Shown one piece after another: positions 11,216 through 22,109 of a stretch of DNA of 64,000 nt. The notes beneath the pieces were generated by a model. That model saw only the letters and a program-made list of their open reading frames with translations. It made no database searches and had not been told where the DNA came from. This DNA comes from Streblospio benedicti (taxonomy: Eukaryota; Annelida; Polychaeta; Spionida; Spionidae). The first letter of the stretch is position 1, and each line of letters begins with the position of its first letter. The stretch spans positions 531,343-595,342 of the forward strand of contig CM032659.1 of NCBI GenBank assembly GCA_019095985.1, given 5' to 3'. Both the position numbers and the translations under genes were made by a program.

Positions 11216-12649
11216 ACACTAACAAATTGACCATCTTAACAGAACTGAGATATAACCCTATAAGGATGATTATAACTTTGTGAAAGAGTGCAATCGTGTC
11301 TAACATGGCAGAAATTCCTCCATTGTCCGTGTCGAGCCGCCTGGATGTGCCGCGGCATGTATCGGTGCGTCTGTATCGGTGCCCTTTTACGGTTGCTCAT
11401 AATGTGAACTGAGGGAGTTGATTGGCACCTGAATAACCAGGCCACTAAGTTATTAATGTGTGGGTGAATGGAGCTTATGTGAGTACAGTAGAAGTCTGGA
11501 GTCTGGGGTGTGTAACTGTTTGTCTATAAGCCTTTGTACAAGTAAAATTCAGTACACACAGGTATGCTGATGATAAAAAGAAAAAAAAACGTTCACTAAC
11601 TTTTTGAATCAGTATCAGATTAAATGTAAGAACTTTTTCTTTTTTTCGAAAAGCTTAAACCGGTCCCCATGTTCAGTTATAAAGGGCCAGACATAAGATA
11701 GATTTGTAGCAATGTAGCCTGGCTACGCCCCTGTAACTCATAGTCGATGCTGAATTCAATATAATCCAATGGATTTGCAGTCAGATTTCAATGGCAAGTT
11801 GACTATGGTATAATTTACACCAGGTCCTTGGCAGACCGTTTTCCCATGAGACAGGATCCAGTCACTGACACTCTCTTATGCGCACTATCAGAACCTAGAG
11901 TTCCATTGACCAAGTACGAACTGTATCCCGACCAAATACAGTCAGTAATGTATTCATGGTAACTGTGAGAGCTAATGAAGCGAGTTTTGACCACAATACG
12001 CGCCAGACAGATCAAAGCAGACGGCATTAAAAATGCAGCGTCCACCATTGATAGGGGCAGACTGTGGGTTTTTCCCTTCCTTCATTATTGATTTTAATTA
12101 CGATATGAAAAGAGGCGAGTTTTGGCAATAGTGTATTCGTGTTTTCCGGTTGGTTGGTGGGATTGAAAGGGGTTTAAAGTGAGTGGCAAAAACAGGAGGA
12201 AGTCACCTGTGTGACAGGTGGGGCATTTAGCAGCATCAAACATTCATGGAGATGTTCTTTTTGACAAATTTTTTAATTGGTTAATTTTTAATAGAAATGG
12301 TCTCTCTTTGAAATAATTGTAACTATTGACATTTCAAATGTTATGTTTTATTTTCGACTGGCTAATGTGGATTCCACACAAATGTGTTAAAGGTAATTTT
12401 CAGAATTTGTGACACAAGATTTATTTTTTGATTTTATCAGACCTATCCATAATTAAGAAATCGAGATTTTATGTGTGTAAAACAAAATCCTGTCATTGTT
12501 TAACGCGTCAACCGTCATTATTCTATGTCCCAGCGGAGACAATTTTACAGAAATCAAGGAGTCAAATTCCAGTATAATTTTACATGAACAGTGAATCATC
12601 AGCACAAATACTGTAAATCAGAACTTATCAGATCTGTGTTTTGTACGGT

Positions 12650-12780
12650 TTGTAGAAAGTATAACCTCCCTATTAGGACCACCTGGGTACAAGCTTCAAG
12701 TGGTTACGGTACACAGGTTGTCTCTCAGTGAAAGGTCATGATGGTCTTTTTACGGACGTTTGGGACCAAGTCTAAAAATA
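12650..12780 (+). mobile_element. Pogo-type MITE remnant
   Basis: Contains the family's left-end sequence in decayed form (AACCTCCCTATTAGGACCACC), then TCAAGTGGT, a TTGTCTCTCAGTGAAAGG block and TGGGACC, in the same order as in 27152-27328 and 38847-39047. No intact terminus. Confidence 0.45.
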
Positions 12781-12789
12781 AAAGTGGTA

Positions 12790-12855
12790 TAAATACCCTC
12801 CACAAAGCTGAGGAATGACACATAGTGTGACAAGTGTGCCAATGACCTGGTGTAG
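12790..12855 (+). mobile_element. SINE 3' tail
   Basis: ATAGTGTGACAAGTGTGCCAATGACCTGGTGTAGA-type tail, of which CCAATGACCTGGTGTAGA (12839-12856) matches the tails at 1583 and 60816. It directly follows a MITE remnant. No head is present. Confidence 0.5.
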
Positions 12856-13221
12856 AGCACATTGGCTGTATTCCTCACACATCTATAGCCATGGCTGTAA
12901 CTGTTCGTTGTGCTGTAAGTTGCCGTGACTTACGCAATCCCTTGTTTACCCTTGGGCAAAAATCACATGATTTAACGCGGCACGAGAAGTGTAAAGTTTT
13001 GTTGCGTCTGATTCGGTGGGTTGTTTGTCGGGTCCTGTGTGGCTGTGTGGCTGTGATGATGATTCACTTATTGACAGGTGATTAAAGAGTGAGTCTACAG
13101 TGAGACCGTGTCAGTGGGACAAACCCTCTGATTGTTAGAAGTATTGAGTTCTCATGGTTTTAGTGGCATCATTCTACTGTTGTTACTTCATTATACAACC
13201 ATCTAAACGCCCACTCCCATG

Positions 13222-13278
13222 TAAAGGCCCATCTCAAAATGTGGACCATTTAAAGGCCCATCTCAAAATGTGGACCGT
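13222..13278 (+). repeat. 29-bp tandem duplication
   Basis: Two units at 13222 and 13251, each with TAAAGGCCCATCTCAAAATG followed by TGGACC. They are almost identical, so the duplication is recent. It sits beside a CGCCCACTCCCATG motif of a type that recurs near 6742 and 60900. Confidence 0.8.
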
Positions 13279-13376
13279 TGAAAATTTCAACCAAAATTCA
13301 TGTAAAAATTTGTTGTCCCCTAAATATGAAAATGTTACAAACAGGGTGAAACATCATCCAATTTCCTGATGATGCA

Positions 13377-13493
13377 TGCCACTGTCGTGAGCAGCAGTCA
13401 GCAATGTAAAGATTGTAGCATTGTTCATGGAAGCAACTGCCACTGTAGTGAGCAGCAGTCAGCGTGGAGACGGTAGCATGTTCACGTCTCTTG
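13377..13493 (+). repeat. 61-bp tandem duplication
   Basis: TGCCACTGTCGTGAGCAGCA at 13377 repeats as TGCCACTGTAGTGAGCAGCA at 13438, followed in both by GTCAGC, then GTAGCAT and GTTCA. Two diverged units. Non-coding. Confidence 0.75.
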
Positions 13494-16117
13494 CCAGCCA
13501 CAAATCACCAGCGTTTTTAACACCGCGATCGTGACAAACTTGGCATCGCCCTCTGGTATAAAAGTCGTACTTGTCAACTAGTGTCTATGTGTAAACAACA
13601 TAGTGTTCCAACTACTGCATACATGTATGTAAGAATCTTAGTAAAGATGAGGTGTTTTCATACAAAAAGGAGAGAGCAGATAGAGGATGATTCTAGTTAA
13701 TAAGGAGGTAAAATGTCAATCAAGTCTGCTTTTAGATTTAGCTGCAGTTGACTGTAGAAAGTCGTCTGGTCGTGTTGTGGAACATGAAGGGACTATATGA
13801 TAGTTCATAGCTTCTAAAGGTTTGAGTTGTGGAAATCAGGTTTATAATGCAAGGTATCCATGATCAAGATGAAAAATAGCTATTTTAAGGAGTTATTCAT
13901 AAATTCAGCATATCAAAGTGATCAACTGGATGAACTGTGCATGAGAAACTTGTTATGGAATATATAAAGAATAGAGAATAAGTGAGACAAGAAAATGGAA
14001 TAGACAGTGGTATACACGGCTTATCTGGAGAGGCAGACGACTTATAGTGGCAGCGAGAGATACGCCAAAAATTGTGATCACTGTAATCTTGGAAACCGCT
14101 CATACAAGATGAGAAAACATACCAGAGGATGATATACACATAACTTTCATGTTTCACGGATTGAAAGAAGGAGGAATAAAAAAAGTTTACGCTGGCAACT
14201 CTGAGAGGATAATGTCATGGACATACTGAAAACTTTGTGGATAGAACCTTGTGAAACATATATAGACAATGTCAGTAATGCAAGGATATAAGAGTGATGC
14301 TCTGAAAATACGAAATGTAGAAATGTGTATTTTATAATGTCTGCCAGGACGGAGATGGTAAACTTTTATTAACCCTCACACAGCCAAGTTGTCAATGGTT
14401 TCAACCCTGCACAACAAAAAACATCCAGCCATTCCTTTTTGGAGAAGCTCTCACCAAATGAAAACGTTGCCCTTAGACTAATCCCAGCTCCGTCTGCAGT
14501 CTAACTTCATCAACAACGTCTCCTGAGGTTCGGGTTTTTGTATCTGGTCAACTTTTAGCGAGAAACTGTGAGATTAAGCATTTTAGTGCCCGGGATGGGT
14601 TTTTTCTTTCCGTATGAGTTTGCACATCAGTGTGTCTACATGTATTTGGATACATGTAGTAATGACATTCAATAAGTGATCTTTACACTTTTGTTCTTTG
14701 AATATTTCACTGATTCACAATGTGAAGGCATTCCTGACCATGCATATTTCATGAATAGAAAAACCTAGAGTAGTTGATACGTTTGCCTTCTTATTTGAAG
14801 TATCCAGATACAATCCAAAAATTGAAGATGAAATACGCTTTTCTTGTTTAACAATATATGACTGTGATATATTATTGTATACAAGTGGTAATGGGGAAAA
14901 TTGTGACAAAGAGTGTTGATTTGAAGAAAATACTGCAAAATAGGCTGGATTATTTCTGATGAGTTGTACAAATAACACATAAGTAGTGCTTAAGTAATAG
15001 ATAATTAATACACAATAGAATGATCAGAATAGTATTATGCAGGAGTGAAGCAGACTTAGAATGAAAAGGCTTACTTTTAGAATGTTTACATAGAAGCAGA
15101 AATACGACTTACATTGTATATGTAGAAGCGGTAGAAGTCATTGAATTTAGCTCAGGTTACAAAAGTTCCCGTCGTCGGTCTAAAGGAATCTCTTTTACAT
15201 TGTACATATATCAATTGTTACAATGTTTCCACATGGGTTACGAGGTTAAGTTAAGAAGATCGTTGGTTCGACTTACATTGTCGATTATACATTAGTGAAA
15301 TTGTGATACAAGCCTTTTCCAAAGACAGGTGTCCTCAATAGAAGGTGTCCACATGGACAGGTTCCACTCTACATTCACCCTGTCATATTGTATTTACTTT
15401 TTATATTCACCAGAATAACAATAGCCATTTAAAAAGGCCTCTTAAAAATCGCTGTTAACAAATTTTAGCCAAGACCATTCAACATGACTTTATCATTCAC
15501 CGTATTTACATTTAGAATGCTATATTCACCGGAATGACATTTCACTTTTCATGCAAAGAAAGCGGCCAAATCCGAGACCACGATTTGTCTGCCACTTTTC
15601 AATGGTTTTGCAGATTGCTGCATACTTGTGTCAATCTAAATCTAGCGTTTACTGGCCCGGGGCTTCTGTAAATCCTGGGATTAGTGAAAGGAAAAGCCCA
15701 TTTGGCGTGGACGTGAATACATCGCTGCCTTGTGTGGTCCGTAGAACTGCGACATCTCAGCGTTTGGTACTTTTCTGTTGAACATACACATTGTAGACGG
15801 TGACTTTCAAAGACAATGTTGTTTTCTTAATGTTCAGTAGGCACTGTAGAACCTTCTATTAACCCTGCTACACTCTACGCTGTATTGCTGCTGTGTTTCT
15901 GTACTAAATACAGACATCATGTGATTTAGTTGGGATGTACGCCGCCAGGTCTCGTGAGAGACATAACCGTAAATATCCCATAATGCCATCTGACAGTGTA
16001 CATACGTATATAATAATAAAAGGCAGCGCAGCGTACAGATTTAGTCTACATTAAAGTCAATTAGGAAGCCAGACGGATATTTTACAGAGTGGGGGATGAA
16101 GTGTGCGGTCAAAAATA
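13494..16117. other. Gene-free interval
   Basis: No exon recognised. It holds a palindrome at 14636-14659 and isolated MITE-terminus-like words near 15328 (GTGTCCTCAATAGAAGGTGT) and 15845. Otherwise I see nothing. Confidence 0.45.
14636..14659. repeat. TACATGTA-based inverted repeat
   Basis: CTACATGTAT, a 4-base loop, then ATACATGTAG: a perfect 10-bp stem built from two copies of the palindrome TACATGTA. It is the most structured example of a word that is frequent across the window. Confidence 0.75.
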
Positions 16118-16569
16118 CAGTAAAACCTCTAATAAGGCACCTGGAGCCTGCACTAAAGTGGTCTCAGTAGAAAGATGGTCTCTTTACAGAGGTTCACGGT
16201 GGTCTCTTTAGGGAAGTTTTGTACTTTGAAAAATGGTTGTATTATACATGTTGTAGTGGTCTTGTTATAGAGGTACATGTATCTGTATCTGTATAATATT
16301 CTGCAAACTAACATTGGATCTGACCTCAAGTGGTCTCAGTAGAAAGATGGTCTCTTTATAAAAGTTGGAATTATGAAAAATAGTCTTTGTTATAGAGGTG
16401 GTCTCTTTATAGAAGTTAAAGGCTAAGAAAAATGGTTCTATTATCGAGGTGTTCTCTTTTGAGAGTCCATCTTAGATGTAGGTCTCGCTAGAAAGATGGT
16501 GTCTTAATAAAAGTTGGAAGTATGAAAAATAATCTGTGTTATAAATGTAGTCTAGAGCAGGTTGCACTG
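16118..16569 (+). mobile_element. Pogo-type MITE, full length and internally repeated
   Basis: Bounded by TA|CAGTAAAACC on the left and GGTTGCACTG|TA on the right, the termini and TA duplication of the pogo/Tigger class. At about 450 bases it is more than twice the size of its relatives. The block AAGTGGTCTCAGTAGAAAGA plus TGGTCTCTTTA recurs near 16155 and 16330 and, more diverged, near 16480, which suggests internal duplication. There is no transposase frame, so it depends on an element elsewhere. It lies 0.8 kb upstream of the cyclase exon. Confidence 0.7.
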
Positions 16570-16897
16570 TAGACCTGGTTTCGTTGCCCCCAGCTCCAAG
16601 TTGTCAAGTCGTCATTAAAACGTCAGTTTGGCCTTTAAAGTCCCTTGTTAAAGATCAGACGATTGTCATTGGGGGAAAAAAGAAAATTCTCCATATAATT
16701 TGAGATTATGCGTCTACAGATATTGTTTTCAGTCGAGAGAAGCCGCTGAAAAGCTTTGAAGACTTTATTAAAATGCTGGTGTTGGGAAAATTATGGGTTG
16801 TGTGTATGTGCTGTAATATTGTAAAAGGAATATTAAAAATCGTAAATTTAGAAGCTAGACTTTGAGGACAGGGTAGCAATTTGTTTGTCATTAAGTA
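16570..16897. other. Interval upstream of cyclase exon
   Basis: No coding or RNA feature seen. It could contain promoter or 5' UTR sequence of the cyclase gene, but no core-promoter motif stands out. Confidence 0.3.
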
Positions 16898-16914
16898 TTT
16901 TTTTTTTTTTTCAG
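16898..16914 (+). other. Possible splice acceptor
   Basis: A run of about 14 T ends in CAG at 16912-16914, a good match to a 3' splice site. If used, it would open a 5' UTR exon running into the cyclase start at 17339, with a non-coding first exon upstream. No transcript evidence is available, and T-runs occur by chance in AT-rich DNA. Confidence 0.25.
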
Positions 16915-17170
16915 GTTTCTAAATTTGGTGAAAGACGGAATGTGGCAGGGCGAAATATAAAGAAAAGTATGGAAATAGAGAATCTTACGGTTTATTTTAA
17001 ATGAGATGATTAAAAGAATTAAGAATAATGCGAGCAAGAAATGTAATAGTGAACATAAGCCTGGATAAAAACCTGGATATGTGAAAATAATGAGGAAATG
17101 TAGACATTTTGGTAAAATTCATATTTGTGTTGAATCTCAAGAGCAGTGATGAAATTCCATTTATTATCGT

Positions 17171-17227
17171 AATTGGATATAATAATATCATAATTGGATA
17201 TAATAATATCATAATTGGATATAATAG
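17171..17227 (+). repeat. 21-bp tandem repeat, 2.7 copies
   Basis: AATTGGATATAATAATATCAT-type units at 17171, 17192 and 17213; the first two are identical, the third is cut short after 15 bases. It sits about 110 bases upstream of the start codon, so it may fall in the 5' UTR or proximal promoter. Confidence 0.85.
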
Positions 17228-17301
17228 TGAAATACAAAGTATAAAAATCATAATCTTCATTCCACCTACAAACCCAACTCTCTCGGATACACCAACAAAC
17301 C

Positions 17302-17334
17302 ATGAGCGGAAATCCCACACTTCCTCCCCTCTAA
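17302..17334 (+). promoter_or_regulatory. Upstream ORF before the cyclase start
   Basis: ATG at 17302 opens a 10-codon frame (MSGNPTLPPL) that stops at 17332-17334, four bases before the cyclase ATG at 17339. If the mRNA leader includes it, it could reduce or gate translation of the main frame. Its presence in the mRNA is inferred; no start site is known. Confidence 0.35.
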
Positions 17335-17337
17335 ACC

Positions 17338-17935
17338 CATGGAGCCGCGCGGCGAGGCCCCCACCGCGGCGATGCTGCCGTCCCCCGCGGTGACCCCCCA
17401 ACGGTCGCGTCTCTCCCGCGTGCTGCAGCGCCACGCGTTCCCGTCCTCGGAGCCGCGCGAGCTGGAGCGGCGGTTGTACGCGGTGGGCGCTGGCGAAGCG
17501 CCGCGGCGGCCGTCGCGGGGCGTTTCTGCGCCGGCCTGCTGCTTCTATCCGCTGCCTCGCCGTCTGCACTTCGCCGTCTTCCACGACGCCGGCCCTCACG
17601 GTGCAGACGGGGGCGTGCCTGGCCCTCGCCCTCTCCCACCTCGCCCTCCTCGTCCTCCTCCACACGCGCCTGCTGACCCGCCGCGCCTCGCGGCCGTGGC
17701 GGCGGTCACTCTCGTCCTGGCGGCCGCCGGCTGGACGGTCACCGCCGCGCCCGTCCACTACCTCGCCCCCGCCGCCCCCGCCCGCTCACCCCGCCGAGGG
17801 CGTCTGGCTGCTCGTCTGGCTCACCTTCGCGCTCTACGCCTTCCTGCCGCTGCCCACGGTCGCCGTGGTGATTGCGGGAGTGGGCGTCGCCGCCGCCCAC
17901 ACCGCCGTCGCCGCTACCATGGCAACCAGCTTTGG
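17338..17935. promoter_or_regulatory. CpG-dense island over the cyclase exon
   Basis: GC content jumps abruptly from the AT-rich flank to roughly three-quarters GC, with very many CpG dinucleotides, and falls back just after 17935. The island coincides with the coding exon and is not a separate promoter block upstream. The low stop-codon density makes all frames look open, including a 253-codon frame on the minus strand (16997-17758) that is a shadow. CG-rich runs such as CCGCCCCCGCC are prone to indel errors in sequencing and assembly. Confidence 0.8.
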
Positions 17936-17960
17936 AGACACGTGGCTGCTGTGGAGACAG
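17339..17960 (+). CDS. Membrane adenylyl cyclase, first coding exon, frame broken
   Basis: Adenylyl cyclases make cAMP from ATP; this exon would encode the cytosolic N-terminus and most of the first six-helix membrane domain. The start ATG (17339) follows AACCC with G at +4. Cyclase-like segments lie in three frames: 17339-17480 with FPSSEPRELERRLYAV (compare FPS..LERLY of ADCY5/6); 17481-17531, basic; 17524-17590 with AGLLLLSAAS (helix 1); 17592-17690 with LALALSHLALLVLL; 17690-17786 with VTLVLAAAGW; and 17790-17960 with EGVWLLVWLTFALYAFLPL and AAAHTAVAAT. The last segment resembles human ADCY1 (GVW, TF, YALLP, H..V.AT, LWR). Both the upstream and downstream parts fit, so about five indels separate the pieces. 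The exon ends in phase 0 at a GT donor. The catalytic domains are not in view. The subtype is unresolved; types 1 and 8 or 5 and 6 are possible. Assembly error is likelier than a pseudogene. Confidence 0.72.
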
Positions 17961-17966
17961 GTGCGT
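17961..17966 (+). other. Splice donor of the cyclase exon
   Basis: GACAG|GTGCGT follows the codons for LLWRQ and leaves phase 0. Human ADCY1 exon 1 also ends close to the corresponding LWR motif (from memory), which supports this as the true exon end. Continued frames past the donor lose protein-like character and soon stop. Confidence 0.6.
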
Positions 17967-18099
17967 GTTCGGTCTTTAAAGTCACTGATAGAATGTTTAT
18001 TATGCCTTAAGACCGTAGATTGCTGAATGATTGCCCCTTTTGATTAATGCTTGGGTGCAGACAGAATTAGTATTTTGTACATATTGTCAATATATGTAT

Positions 18100-18190
18100 A
18101 TTACAGTATAAGGACCAAGAGATCGAAACATAGTGTGATTAAAAAGGTTTTTGCACTATTTTTGGACTCTTTTTTGAACTTTTGAACAGC
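18100..18190 (+). mobile_element. Half-copy of the foldback element
   Basis: TAAGGACCAAGAGATCGAAA followed by a T-rich stretch and TTTTTGAACTTTTGAAC resembles the right arm of the element at 55894-56133 (AAGGACCAAGAGGTCAAAAT, later TACTTTTGAACACG). The inverted partner arm is not visible. Diverged. Confidence 0.4.
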
Positions 18191-21100
18191 TATCAATAAA
18201 AGAAACTAAATATAATTTTGATTGATACCAAAGAATGCTGAATAGTTGCCGATTAAATGGTTGGGTCGAGACAGAATTAGGCGCAGTTTTGTGATGATTA
18301 TTATGAATGTGGAGCCATTGAGGGCGCATTTTGAATTGTTAGTCTGATAAAAAGAGTCATTATTGTTGCTAGAATGATGAATTTAAATTCACAAATGAAC
18401 ACAATATTTGTGAATGTGTGTAACGAACATTTTACAATAAGATGTGCAATTCATTTTGGCATAACATGATGCATTCTTCACATGTAAAAACAACATAAAA
18501 ACTAGCATTTAACTTCATTTACCTTTCGTGATTAAATGTTTACCCCAGCATCACAATTATCATCCGTTATCAGACCATGTTTGTCACACAGAGATAGATC
18601 AGCGAATCATTACCCAGCAGTGAATAAACTCACACTGAGTGTTTTGAGACAAATTGTGTGTTTTCAAAGTGCCCTAAATGAATGAGCCCTCCTCATTTCC
18701 TCTTCCATTCCTTTACTGAAAGTCTTTAGAATTTTAAGTAACTATTTCCCTTTTACGTTTGTTTTCGACTCGTTTCTTTCACATATATTTACAAAGTGAT
18801 CGTGTTATGAAGCTTTTAGAAGTAGAACAGCCGGTGATTTACGACCTGTTACTGTGTGCCGCGTACAATGCCTGGTTTGGCGACCACACAACAGAGCCGT
18901 AACAGTTTAAGGTCTAACACGCCAACCCCTGCGGTGACCTAACATCTTTTGGCACGCGCAGTCTTGTAAAACACTCCTGTCTGCTGCCAGTACGCTGCAC
19001 CAATGGAACGCGCTATAAATCTATGGTTCTGGTGCTTAAAGGTGATGCTCAGTGGATGAACACGCGTACTTAGATACATACCTGTGATGGATTTTGTCCA
19101 TTATGAAAATTTTGTTCATTCAAGCTGGTTTAATAGAGAAACTACAGCAATATGAATGCAGATATGGAACTGAGAGACGGTTAGCGAGGACAGACCACAA
19201 AACGGGGTCTTGGGTATGAATGATAATCAGCATCACATGCATTGAATCTACTGAAATTGAGTATAGGTGGGACCTTGAAGAATTTACTTTGATTATTCGT
19301 ACAAAAGCATGCTTCGACACAAGCATCTTGTAATGGGTCATTTCATTTTAATGTGTGCTTTCTAGCATTTATCACAGAAATCACCTATACATTGTATGTT
19401 AGGATTTGTTTTTGTTCATGTTATTTATCGTGGTTTTGTTATAAAAATTGAAAGTATTTTTCTTTTGACTACGTAAAGATAAAATCTTAAAAATAAGCTG
19501 ACAGGCATCAGTCTAGGTAAAGAAAAGCCTTGCAGCAAGACTACGAACATATAAAATAGTTTCCACAATTGGAACAAACCCAACTCCAACTGTGTCCAAT
19601 TTATACATTACATCCAATTAAAGAAAAAAGTTCTTTGTACAGAGCCGTGAACTAATGATGGTTAATACGTGTAATTATGTGTGTCCTACGGAGCTTTTTA
19701 CTCCACAGTTGTAAATTAGCATCAATTGAGGTGGGTTTTCTGGCCTGTTGTTTCTGGAGAGCTGCAATTTTTAGTGACAGCCACATTTAGTGTAATAATC
19801 CTTCACGGCATCATTACACGATAGGTTTATTGCATGTACATTTTAGATTAACTTGCCAGTATGTCAGCATTGGTGGTCAGGTCACTGGCAGATCCAGGTT
19901 TTCCCTGTCAATTTCATGTCTTGTATGAGTGAAAACACTCATGGAAACCATAGAAATGATTTAATTTCTCCTTCTGACTAAAGATAAAGTCTCATCAAAT
20001 TTTGTACTTAATGGCACTCATCTGAATGCCTACTACCTGATTTTGAGCCAGTCTACCTGATTTTTAAACTTGGGGGACCTGATGTCTACTGCCTTACCAG
20101 TCCTTATGTCGAATCCTGGCTATAGCCCTACACACTTGGATAAAGCATCCCCTCATATGCCAATAGATGTCTGAATCCATTAGTGTGCAGCTATAGTTGG
20201 GCCACAATTCACTTATGTTGAACTCAAACAATGTCTATCTACATGTAAATTAAACAGATCGTATTCTATATGTATGTTTTAAAAGTCACAATCAATGAAA
20301 AGGCCATATGCTGTCACAGCCGCATCAAAGGCCCCATTACACTGACAAATCAGCTGTGAAATTGCCATTAACGTTCTCATACCCTAATCACCAACAGCAA
20401 TTACCTTCTGCTGGCCACGTTTTGGCTATTCACGTATAATACAAGTTGTTGACTTTGATTAAATGGAGGCAGACGAAATGATGAACGACAATCAATAAGA
20501 TTGTATCAGCCAGCGTAATATGTCGTTTGTATTCTATAGAACCAGGCATAAAAGCGAATTATGGAGAGCGGGAGTACGTTGTTTTCTGTTGTATTGGCGG
20601 CTATTGATGTTTCATGAATACCTGTGTGGCAGATCCAGTATTTCCTGTAATGGGAATGCCCGCGGAATGCCCCCGGAACCATCAAATAGTGATCATCGTC
20701 CAAATAGTGAAATTAGAATCAGCGTTTCATGACTTTTTATTGCACAGTATTTATTTTGGTTTCTTTATGAGTAGACTTTTTATAAAATGAATAAATAGAC
20801 GCAAGTTCATTAGGATGATTTCCCTTCCGTGAACTTTTCAATGTTGTGTGTTGAGAATCAGCGTTTCAATGAATATTCACTCCATTATTTTATGAACCCA
20901 CACAGTACTAGTATTGATTTTGGTGAAACTCCTGGAGAGTATTCAGTGCTGACACCAACAAATACACTGTCCAATTAGATAATATTTACGAGTAACCGTC
21001 ATGTTACTGGTTGAGCTGAAGTCCTGACAGCAGTCGTTCCTTTCTGGGTGTTGATGAGCCACGTTGGTGTGAACCACGAGGCTGTAGTGAGTTCATTACC

Positions 21101-21995
21101 CTCAGTGTTTACGACCATGTGTCATCTCAGATGATACACAGCCATTAGTCAAGCACGTGTTTGCACCAAATAATTTAAACATGTCTTTTTTTGTCTTTAA
21201 ATTTTACCCTATCAATGTGCACCTATGATTTTGCCTGCATGTGTTGAAGTTGGCACTGCCAAGCGTGTATTATTCCAGGTGATTTGCATCTATGTTATTG
21301 CTTACAAATTGCTGACAACGTCAATGCCAAAAACATCAAGCCAATTATTAGGAACCTGTGCATATAAGTAACGTAGCCACTGAGAGACTGTAAGTTTCTG
21401 GCCGTGTAAAGAAGGCTGTATGTATCACCACCACAGTAAGCTGCCCTCCCACCCCCACACCATGTAAGCCATCAGCCCGTCCATATAAAGGTACCATGGG
21501 AATGTGTAACCCCAAAAACATGCTCTTGTTTATTGACTCCCACATCACAAGGCTTTTCATGATCTCGTTAGCCAGGGTTTTGGAGGCTATAGGGCAACAG
21601 TGAACTGAGGATTTATAGCAAAATCTCGCTATAACCGTGCCCCACTGTAGCGTCCTTACCTCCGCTGCTTTTTGCGGCTGCAGCCTCAGACAAGTTTTTG
21701 TGTCGTCTGCGCGTTGCTGCGAGGTGTCGTGTCTGGATTGAGGCGGCCGTCTAATGGAATCCCACATGACGCTCACATGTGCCACGCTGAAAGGACTTAA
21801 TTTGGAGAGATGTGGCTGTTTTTAATGCAGATGAGTTGAGGGCTCGGTGTGCTGCGGGGATAGGTGATGTCTGGGTCACGCGTTTTACTTTCTGATGGCG
21901 GAAAATCGGGTTTATCTTATTTAATATATCCAAAATGTATTCGAGTAGCTTTGGTTTCTTACCAAGTGATAGGCTTAAGTAGCTCAAATTGATTT

Positions 21996-22109
21996 GGGGT
22001 GGAGGGGGGCGGGGAGAGGGGGGGCTTAAACATCTGAGGTGCACTATGGGGTCATCTCAGAAAATTGGAAAAAATGTTGCTGGTTTTTTGGGGGGGGCGG
22101 GGGAGGGGG
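21996..22109 (+). other. Paired G-rich tracts with G-quadruplex potential
   Basis: 21996-22024 has G-runs of 4, 6, 4, 3 or more and 7; 22090-22109 has runs of 8, 5 and 5. Both follow a T-rich stretch and contain GGCGGGG, so they may be copies of one local duplication about 90 bases apart. The first meets the usual four-run quadruplex rule on the + strand; the second does so only if its 8-G run is split. The function is unknown. Confidence 0.55.

Noticed and set aside
16997-17758. 253-codon minus-strand open frame
   Set aside because: It is the antisense shadow of the GC island; its long openness comes from low stop density, and it is Arg/Gly/Ala-rich without a domain.
21348-21785. 145-codon minus-strand open frame
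   Set aside because: No family resemblance or codon bias seen; consistent with chance.
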